From Coniferiporia sulphurascens (taxonomy: Eukaryota > Basidiomycota > Agaricomycetes > Hymenochaetales > Hymenochaetaceae): a stretch of DNA of 64,000 bases. Under the pieces are notes generated by a model. It searched no databases, was not told the origin of the DNA, and was given only the letters and a program-made list of their open reading frames with translations. Both the position numbers and the translations under genes were made by a program. Positions 56,001-64,000 of the stretch are shown piece by piece. Position 1 is the first letter of the stretch. Every line of letters begins with the position of its first letter. The stretch lies in NCBI GenBank assembly GCA_002794785.1, contig NBBA01000006.1, forward strand, positions 310,001 through 374,000, in the 5' to 3' direction.

Positions 56001-57057
56001 ATCGTGCTTCAACTTTAGAGCTCGGGGGTGACTGACTGTCTTTCTTTAGCTATGTATCGGAGCTTTTGTATATCCACTCGAAGATCATGATTGTTGATGA
56101 CAGGAGGGTCATCGTAAGGCTCCGTTTCCTTCCATAGAAATCCAATGCTTTAACTCACTTTTTCATTCAGTTGGGCTCTGCCAATATCAATGACCGCAGT
56201 CAGAAGGTAATGCCGAATACTAACTCCATTTTCGACCATGCTAAAAGAAGAAACACTAAAATTCCGTAGGGAGATGGAGATTCAGAGATCGCATTGGTCG
56301 TCGAGGACGACGACATGATCGAAACCACCATGGACGGTAAGCCCTACATGGCCGCGCGCTTCGCAGCAACACTGCGCAGAGAACTCTACAAAGGTCTGTC
56401 TGCGCATTCTCTTCCGCTTATCCGCAACAATGCACATGTATCTCATGCTCTTCATCACTCTGCAGAGCATCTCGGCCTGATCCGCCCGCAGCCATGCGAT
56501 AGCCGCCACGAGACAGCCACAGCGGCCATGCGGCCCGCACCATTTATGAACAAAGACAAGACGCACACGCAAGAGGACGCGCTCGTCGCGGACCCGCTGG
56601 CTAATGAGACGGTTGGTCTGTGGGAGCGCACCGCGAAGGACAACCGTAACATCTTTACGGAAGTCTTCCGCCCCGTGCCCTCCAACCTCGTGCGCGATTG
56701 GAACGCATACGACGTACGTGATCCGCTTTCTTGCCTTTCCCGCCTCCTTTTTTTGCTGACTCAGGAGTTGTGCGGGTGCAGAACTACGTACCGAAGGTGA
56801 GGACGGGTCACGTCGTCCCGGACATCTCGCTCGCTCGTGTCAAGGAACGTCTCTCGCGCGTGCGCGGTGCGCTCGTCGAATGTCCCATGGTGCGTCGCGC
56901 GTCTTGAGTCCACTAAAACTCACCGCAACCAACCTCCTCTAACGTCTGACTACTCCTTTGCTCTCCCCGTACGTAGGACTTCCTGATCGACGAAAAGAGC
57001 CTAGTCGAGAACCCAGACTGGCTGGGTCTCAACCCCGCGTTACCGGTCTACATCTGA
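53011..57057 (+). CDS. Phospholipase D (PLD1/Spo14-like, without PX/PH domains)
   Basis: Twenty-four-exon model, 866 aa (2601 nt): 53011-53083, 53154-53171, 53229-53340, 53394-53469, 53523-53651, 53716-53754, 53817-53883, 53946-53977, 54057-54287, 54361-54444, 54512-54525, 54588-54649, 54714-54911, 54965-55006, 55070-55082, 55138-55321, 55385-55449, 55507-55565, 55621-55990, 56050-56113, 56171-56206, 56270-56713, 56782-56889, 56977-57057. Both HKD sites are intact: HHEKVVVID (His 180, Lys 182, Asp 187) and IHSKIMIVDDRR (His 632, Lys 634, Asp 639). Other family marks: HPNIACMRHPDHIGSK, GGLDLCFGRWDTHTHPLAD, LFPGQDYNN, WLALPHNVQAAPNE and ENQFFISNT. It hydrolyses phosphatidylcholine to phosphatidic acid and choline. 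Exons of 18, 14 and 13 nt are needed to restore conserved motifs. The intron after SSHHTK appears to start with GC. Confidence 0.93.
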
Positions 57058-58910
57058 AAACCCCAAAGTCCAAAGTCCAAACACCCGATCTTTCACCGTT
57101 TACTACGTCTTGTACCCCAATTTCATACTCGAGAAGATAACTCCGACGTTGATTCTTGTGATACCGATACCTCCCCTTCTCTTGCTTTCTTGCTTACCCA
57201 CCGCTATTGTCTGGACGCCGGCGACTCGACAAAGCACAACTTTCGACTCTTAACGCAGCCCCCGTAGTTCCGTTGTTACCAATTTCCGAAAGGACGAAGG
57301 ACGAATCCGTATTTCCCCTCCCACCTATCTCCCTGGTATCATAACACAGTTCCATCTTGTCTGCACAACTTCGGTTACTCATATCCCTCGGGAGGAACGA
57401 CGGAATATAGGTAGAGAAGGAAAGGAGGCGGTCAGGAGGTCGTGTAGGAGCGTATATATTAACCAAATGTACTGTAAAGAAATCGACCGAACGAACAAAC
57501 TTGTACCGAAAAGGGTAAACGCAAAAATGTGATAAGTAGTGAGGAGCGTGTCCGGCCGGCGGCCAACAGTTGGTATCTATATCTAAGTCTAAGTATGTCT
57601 ATGTATGATGTCTATGGTCTATGTATGTATGTATCTAGTGATGTCGGCGTCTATGAACATCGGGAACGGGGGTGGGGCACGGGCTGGGAAATGGGGTAGG
57701 TACAAGCTCAGGGAGGGGAGACACACCGTGACACATGAACGGCGAAAAGTAAACATGAACACGTACGCAAGGAAGAAGGGAGGGAGCGGACCGGCGCGAG
57801 GTCAGGAACAGATTGGTGATGATCATGGACATAGTGGGAAGTCCGTGCCGAAGATTAGTATACCTATCCTGTGGAGCGGACGTAGCTACGTGGAAGAGAT
57901 GCGTGTGGTGCTTGTGTATATATACACATGTACATGAGGAAGAGCGAATGAGATATCGGTGCGGTGCGAGTGCACGAGTGAGCGATGTGATTGGACGTGC
58001 GAGCGAGTGGGAGCAAATGTGATTGAGCGAGAGAGCTAGCGTGATCATGCCGAAGGCAAGGAAGGGAAGGACGGAGATACTTATGGGGATGGAGAGATAA
58101 GTAGATCTAGACAAAGAAAGTGGAGCGGAGAAAAGGGGCAACCGATCCTGCGTCTATAAGTAAAAATAACTCGGGGCCCGGTTGCGTCAGTATAACGGAC
58201 AAAAAAGAGGTATTTATATCAAAAAGACCGAAAAATTTGGAAATAAAGTCCAAGAATAAATCGTTTAAGTATCTATCTATCTATCAAGTCTCGCCCTATC
58301 TAATCTACTCCCGCGCTGCGGGCTTGCGGTAATTTTAGGTGCGTTTGCGTTTTTTTGTACAAATGGGGTGGGGGAGAAGGGGGTCAATACGGGTCAGGTG
58401 ATTGGTTAGTCCGTAGGCCGGGGCATAGGCATATGGGTGGAAGATGGAAGACGAGGGGGAATGGATGGCAAGGAGATCGGAAGAGAAGCAGGAGAAGTGG
58501 GGAAGTATGCGATGCTAGATACGCAGAGAGTGGCATGGATATTGGGCAGGGAATTGGGCGAAGACGCGGAAACAGAGACAAAAACAGTAACAAGGAAGCA
58601 GAAACAAGGAAAACAAGTTACACTTGAGAAGAAAGAAGTAGGAAGAAGGAAGGAGGGATGAAGGGGTGTGGAGCAGGGTGGAGTGGGTGTGGGACCATAG
58701 TTGAGATGGATTGAGAATGTAGCGTAGCTGGAAGACTAGACGCAGCTGGAGTCTAGAAACGCGAAATGGATCACGGTAAAAATAGAAACAAGGAAAAACA
58801 AGACCAAAAGGGGAAGCTTTGGATTTCTGAAGATCGGAAGATCGGGGGTGGGGTGCTGCGGAGAGCCGAGCCGAGTCGAGCTGCGCAAACAAAAAAAATA
58901 AAGTCCACCT
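57058..58910. other. Convergent intergenic region between PLD and the Prm10-like gene
   Basis: Both neighbours end here, so 3' UTRs are expected. 57580-57650 has repeats of TCTATG/GTATG type. No coding frame with family similarity was seen. Confidence 0.6.
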
Positions 58911-61900
58911 TCACAGACTGAACACCCCGCCCGCGCGCTTGCGCGACTGGATCGGGAATACAACGACAAGCGAGATACCAAGGCCGACTGTAAGACCGAC
59001 CGACACCGAAATGAGCTGAAGCGCAGTCTGGAAACCGGAGAGGTACGATGTCGCTGAGCCCGCTTCGTTGTTGCGCGATGCGAACGTGATAAGCCCTCCG
59101 TTACCCAGACCCGAAGGCAACTGGAAGAGGATGCCTGTGATCTGTGCGGCGAGTATGGTCAGTGGGATCTAATTTTTGGTTCACTTTGCAAGAGAGGACG
59201 TACCATGATGACAAATGCGTTCCCTGAGAAGAAGCGGCCGTACACATTGGCGATAAGGCCGACAGCAAAGGCGCTGAAAAATTCCATTGTATCGTCAGCC
59301 AAAGTACACGACCATTAAAAAGCGCATGGAGAAAACGAACCCGATAGCAGAACTAACGTCGTTCCTATTCGGGAATTTGAGCGCGGAGAAGTGGTTACAC
59401 GTCCACCCAATACACGAGATGATAATCGTGACCAGCTAATAATAATAAAAAGCCCCGTCAACATCAACATGCCCCTAAAATTAGAGATACGAAATGCGAG
59501 ACGTACAAGTTCCTTTTTCTTCCACGGTGCCTGGTTGCGAAGGCTCAAGAAGAGCGAGTACATAGGGACCGTGAGGAATGCTATGCACATAGAAAAAAAA
59601 GAAACGCGAACAAAAATCACATCAATCTCATCATACTTCTCAAGAATAAGCCACAAAAAGCACGCACCCCAATACTCGGTCGGCGTACGCTGGTACCACG
59701 CCCCATCCGCATGGTGGCTCGACGCACACGTATAATCCTCAGGATCGACGACGCCCTGGCCCGTGAACGTCTCGTACAGCGTCCCGCCGATACTCAACCC
59801 GAAGCCGAGGAAGATCGCGTACATGATCGCGTAGCATAGCCGGACGGCGCCTGACACGATGTTTCGCGAGGAGAGTTCGAGACTACCATTCAGCACGAGA
59901 AAGCCCTGCGTACGTACGAATTCAGTGCGCCTAGCTAAAAAGGGGGAGAGGGAGGGGACGTACGGGGAGGATGAGCACGATGGAGGCGGAGGCAACGGCG
60001 GAGTAGCAGAAGTGTCGCGTTCCGGCTAGAACGGCGACTAAGAAGCTCAGCAAGGTCGCGATCGTAATCCTAGCATAAGCTTGTCAGAAGGACGTTCCAA
60101 AATAAATCGAAGAAAAGAAAAAAAACGGCATACTCAAAAATGTTAGAATAGAGCTCGTTCCTGACGGACACGATCTGCACGGCCACGAGAAGCGCGCCAA
60201 GCGGGAAGGAGACGAGCGAGTCGATGAAACTTCCTGCGAACGACAAAGAGCAAATCGCCGCGGAGCAGAAACCGCCCACCAGAACGAGCTGGGTTGCATT
60301 GTACAACGGGCGCTGCTGCATGAGCACGTCGAGGCTGCGCGACGCGTCGGATACAGAGATCTCGTCGTGGATGACGTTCCAGTAGAGGTCGTACGCGTCC
60401 TGAAGCTTGCCGAGGTTAAGCGCGGCGCCTTGGCGGATGAACTTGATGTTCGACGTGCTCGTCGCCGCGTCGTCGAACGAGATGAGCATCATGTCCGGCA
60501 GGTACATGCATGATAGCTGCATGTCCAACACGCGCGCCGTCGCCTGAATCTGTGCCGTCAGCCGATGCGTCGGCGCGCCGAACATCATGAACGCGCGCGC
60601 CAGCTTCAATATGAACTCCTGCCGCTGCATGATCTCCGCGACATGCCGCGTGATCTGTCAGGAAAAAAATTAAGCAAATAAACGAGGTCAATTTCAAATA
60701 GGAAGACAGGGCGGACAAATAGCAAAACGGACGTACGTAGATCTCTGCCTTCTTCCGCTTGCGCTTCTTCTTCTCCTCGAGGCCGCTTGTCCACCGTCGG
60801 TGCTTCTCGTCCCAATAGTCCCCGCCGTCGGACGCCGTGTCCGGCGTCCCCACCAAGCTCCGCGCCCCCGCGCTGGCACCGGTGTCGGCCCACCCGCTGA
60901 GTGTGCTTATGCTATGCGGCCGCGGGAAGTCCTTCAGGATGCCCGTCCACTTCTTCCGACCGCCTGTCCCCATCCCCGTGGTGGTGGAAGCAGTAGTAGC
61001 AGCAGTCATAGCGCTCCCGCGCGTCGATACATTCGCAAGAGTCAGCGAATCAGCCATCGAGTCCGACCGACTGCGCTCCGGAACCAGAGCCGTTCCCGCT
61101 GCGCCCCCGCCCGCACCTGCACCTGTAGCCACCCCACCGAAGAATGGTGAGCCAGACAACGGCGTCGCGTCCGCACTCGGACTGGTGCTCGGACTAGCAC
61201 TCTCCCCCGAGCCCATCGCGCTCGGCGGCTCCTCCCCCGCAGGGGACGTCGGCGCGCTCATCGATGGCGGACTCGGGCTTGTCTGTCCGCCCAACATCGT
61301 CTTAGACCCCGCCGCCCCGCCACGCGAATACACGGGTGCCGGATGCGTCGGCCCGGGCTCATCCGACCACGAGTACCGACTGAGATGGTACCCCGGCCGG
61401 CGCGTGTTCGGCGCGATACGGCTCGGCTCGGGCGCTGCTATGCCGGTGAGGTTCCCTGTGCTCGCGACGAGCGCGCCGAATACGCCTCCGCCGCTACGCG
61501 CGCCTGCGGGGCGCTCTCCGCCGAATAGAGGGGGAAGCGAGGCGGCGAATCGCGAGGTCGTTGCTGCGCTGCGTACTTTCTCCAGCCCGCCTGACATCGT
61601 GCGAGTAAGCTCGCGCAGCGTGTTCGGTGGTGTGAGCGCCCCCGTGTCGGCGTTTGTGCTTGTGGCTGTGGCTTCGGTCCGGGAACCAGCTCCAGGCTCG
61701 GTGCCGCTCTTGTCTTGTCCCTCTGCCTCTTCCTCTTCTTCGTGTATCTGTACACCCGCTACTCTCCCCCTCGCTCTTATAGTCTCGCGACGCTGGTTAT
61801 ACGACCGCCTCCGCTCAAACGGGTTCGGCATCTCCGCCTCAGGCGTAGGCGTGCCCACCGACGGCGGCGTCCTATCACCTGGCGTCGAGAACCCCGACCT

Positions 61901-63940
61901 ACCGCCTGAGCCCATAGACCCAGGCGGTCGATCGTACAGCGAAAGCAAAGCGCTGAGCACCCCAGTCCCGAGTGCAGGCCCCGCAGTGAAGCGCTGCGCC
62001 TCCATCTCGACGTCTTCATCTTCATGGTCCGCGCTCCCTTCGGCGCGCCAGGAACGCCGCGCCCGCCCACGCGTACGGCCGGCAGGCCGGGCTCGTGGCG
62101 CCTCGGCATCGATGTCCTCTGGCTGCATGTGATTCATCGCCTTGTCGCCTTTGAACCCCGCGAGGAACTGGAAGCCACGCGCGTGCGCTCGTACAAGCTA
62201 TAATATACGCATATAGTCAGCTTTGCTATTTTTGCAACATACGACAACTGGGGGAAGCATACCCTCGTTGCGCGTCTCTCTATCCTTCGCGTTTCTTCAG
62301 CCGCCTGGTCCGTGTACTCGTCCGGCGTACCGACAGGGCGCGGGAGACCATACACCTCCGTCGGCTCGATGATATTCTCCCCTGGTACGGCACGGTCACG
62401 CTCCGGCGAGGCATCGCGTGAGGAGTCGGACGCGAGTGGGGAGAGGTGGGTCGGCGTGAACGCGCCTGTGCCCGACCCTGATCCTGTAGGGGCCGTCGAA
62501 TTCGAAGTCGAGATTGTTGAGATGCGTTGTCCGAGCGCAGGCGCGGGTGCGGATGTGGACGCTGGAAGGGACGCCGTCGTAGGTGCCGTTCCCCCGTTAG
62601 TGTTGGAATTGGCGTTACCAGCGGGGGGCGCGTTGTCCCCGGGCGCGAGGCCCAGGGAGTCGCGCGAGTCGGACTGATGGCGCTCCAGCGCGTAAGTGAG
62701 CGTTTGGAAGGCTTTGGGCTGTCGGTAATAACCTTGTCAGTATCAACGTCGTCGTTGTTGTCGGAGATAGCAGTAAGAGCAGTAGCAGCAGTGGAAAATG
62801 TCGAATGCGTGTATGTTCGCAGAAGGGGGTTCACAGAAAAGACAAAGCCAAAACGAAAACAAAGGATCAGTTAGCGAAGGGGGGGAAGGGGGTTCTCTAC
62901 GCGAACTTAACGACGACTGCTGAAACGACACAACATAGAAATAACGGAAGAAAAGGAAGAAACGTGCGGAGTGTGGGGAAGACGAAGCTAGTAATGTGTG
63001 AAACGAGGGTGCAGGGGGGACTCCCCCAAGGCTTTCATCCACCCGTTCAGCCTTGCTAACAGGCTAACTGGTTGGTTACCCTCGCCTGCTTCTACTCGTA
63101 CGGAGCGAATCAGCCGGGGTAAGGCGGCGGTGCTCGCCAAAAAGCGCGCGATCTACGCCAAAAGTGGGCAGAACCGAGGACGATTAGAACGATAGAACGG
63201 GCAAGCGGGAAGCCCAGAAGGCCTCGCGCTTAGCTGACCTGTGGGCAGCGGAGTGCGCGGATTGCCACTCTGGCTGCAGATTCGCGGGTACGAGTCTGGC
63301 GGCGGGACTTCGGAACGGACGCCCATGTTGTCCATTTGTTCGAACTAATGCGCCCACGCCCATCCTAGTTTGACAGAAGAGGGATCGCGGCACATGAAAG
63401 AGAGAAAAAAACGCGACATGAAAGACACGACATCGCGAAATCGCGAATTGGGACCGAGACCGAGATACGAGGAGACACGCAACCGCATGCGCAACTTATG
63501 AAAAAGAAGACGCCAAAATTTTCGCTCATTCCCTAGTGCGTCCGGCTGTGCTCCGGGACTGTGTTCCGGAGACTTGGAGTGGGAGGAACGAAGAGAGTGG
63601 ATGGGTGGGGGGACGAAGGGAATCGGTGAATAGCGAAACGAGGAGCTCGAAGCACACGAAAAGCATGTAAAAGAAGTAAGGAGGAAACAGTATAACCCGG
63701 GGAGAGCCCCAAAAGGAAGGGCTGTTGCAGATAGAAAGAGGGGGAAGGGGGAGAAATGATGAAAGAACTAAGAGAACTCACGTCGAGACCCTCCTCGTCG
63801 AGGTGGTGATGTGCAGCCATGGGGCCCTCCCCCTTTGTACTCGCGGCCCACTGAACGACCTTGCGCGGCGTTTTTGCGCCTTGGGCGAGCCCACCTGCGC
63901 GACGTTCATTGCTACTTCCGTTGCTGCTTCCATTCGTCAT
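58911..63940 (-). CDS. Prm10/ThrE-like (DUF1212) multi-pass membrane protein
   Basis: Ten-exon model, 1136 aa: 63940-63782, 62718-62263, 62197-60737, 60654-60134, 60069-59964, 59905-59668, 59580-59507, 59435-59341, 59273-59204, 59141-58911; total 3411 nt, all GT-AG. The first 650 residues are low-complexity and Ser/Pro/Gly-rich, probably cytoplasmic. After EEKKKRKRKKAEIY the ThrE-like domain begins: ITRHVAEIMQRQEFILKLAR, MMFGAPTHRL, YLPDMMLISF, then about ten membrane helices (QLVLVGGFCSAAICSLSFAG, LLSFLVAVLAG, LISVSVGLTVGLGISLVVVF). Yeast Prm10 is pheromone-regulated; bacterial ThrE exports threonine. Substrate here is unknown. Intron 1 is 1063 nt, far longer than any other in the window. 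The ATG at 63940 is 60 bases from the window edge and the frame stays open upstream, so the N-terminus may be incomplete. Confidence 0.87.
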
Positions 63941-64000
63941 TTCTGGCGCAAGGCCTCGAATTTGAGTGTGGCTTTGACTTTGCCTTAGGCGTTGACTCAG

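Noticed and set aside
60837..62132. 431-codon plus-strand open frame
   Set aside because: It is antisense to the long GC-rich third exon of the Prm10-like gene, whose composition keeps the opposite strand open. No family motif.
1..64000. tRNA, rRNA, CRISPR or riboswitch
   Set aside because: No cloverleaf with a GGTTCGA-type arm, no rRNA-like stretch and no spaced repeat array was seen on reading both strands; fungal nuclear context makes CRISPR unlikely.

Overview
The window is a piece of nuclear genome from a filamentous basidiomycete, most likely an Agaricomycete. The reasons are: dense GT-AG introns of about 47-90 nt, genes split into many short exons, a group III hybrid histidine kinase with seven HAMP units, a Prm10/ThrE-like membrane protein, a short fungal phospholipase D, F-box/LRR-like gene families, and Ty1/copia elements. 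The species cannot be named from sequence alone. No tRNA, rRNA, CRISPR array or prokaryotic-type operon was seen.

Left arm (1-15 kb): a broken member of a local F-box/LRR-like family (minus), an intact single-exon F-box protein (plus), a 7-exon Rieske-DUF455 fusion (minus) divergent from a 6-exon TatD-family hydrolase (plus), the GPI ethanolamine phosphate transferase PIG-O/GPI13 (plus), and a single-pass membrane protein (plus).

Middle (15.8-38.5 kb): a transposon island. It holds one intact copia element with near-identical 255-bp LTRs, a second full-length copy of the same family killed by nonsense transitions, a solo LTR of that family, two 559-bp solo LTRs of another family, an inverted-repeat element of about 0.6 kb, a 204-bp TA-flanked MITE, and two more members of the F-box/LRR-like family (one with an in-frame amber codon, one with a long open frame).

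Right arm (40.9-64 kb): a 17-exon histidine kinase (plus), a kinase-domain gene interrupted by an in-frame TAA with a solo copia LTR just upstream of its start (minus), a second copy of the 0.6-kb inverted-repeat element, a 24-exon phospholipase D (plus), and a 10-exon Prm10/ThrE-like transporter (minus) that reaches the window edge.

The genes do not form one pathway. Most are housekeeping (GPI anchor synthesis, lipid signalling, osmosensing). The gene models were spliced by hand; for the six multi-exon genes with full models the summed exon lengths are divisible by three and conserved motifs are restored across the junctions. The main surprises are coding micro-exons of 10-19 nt in four of these genes, a likely GC-AG intron, the C-to-T decay of one copia copy, and several small unrecognised mobile elements with flanking duplications.
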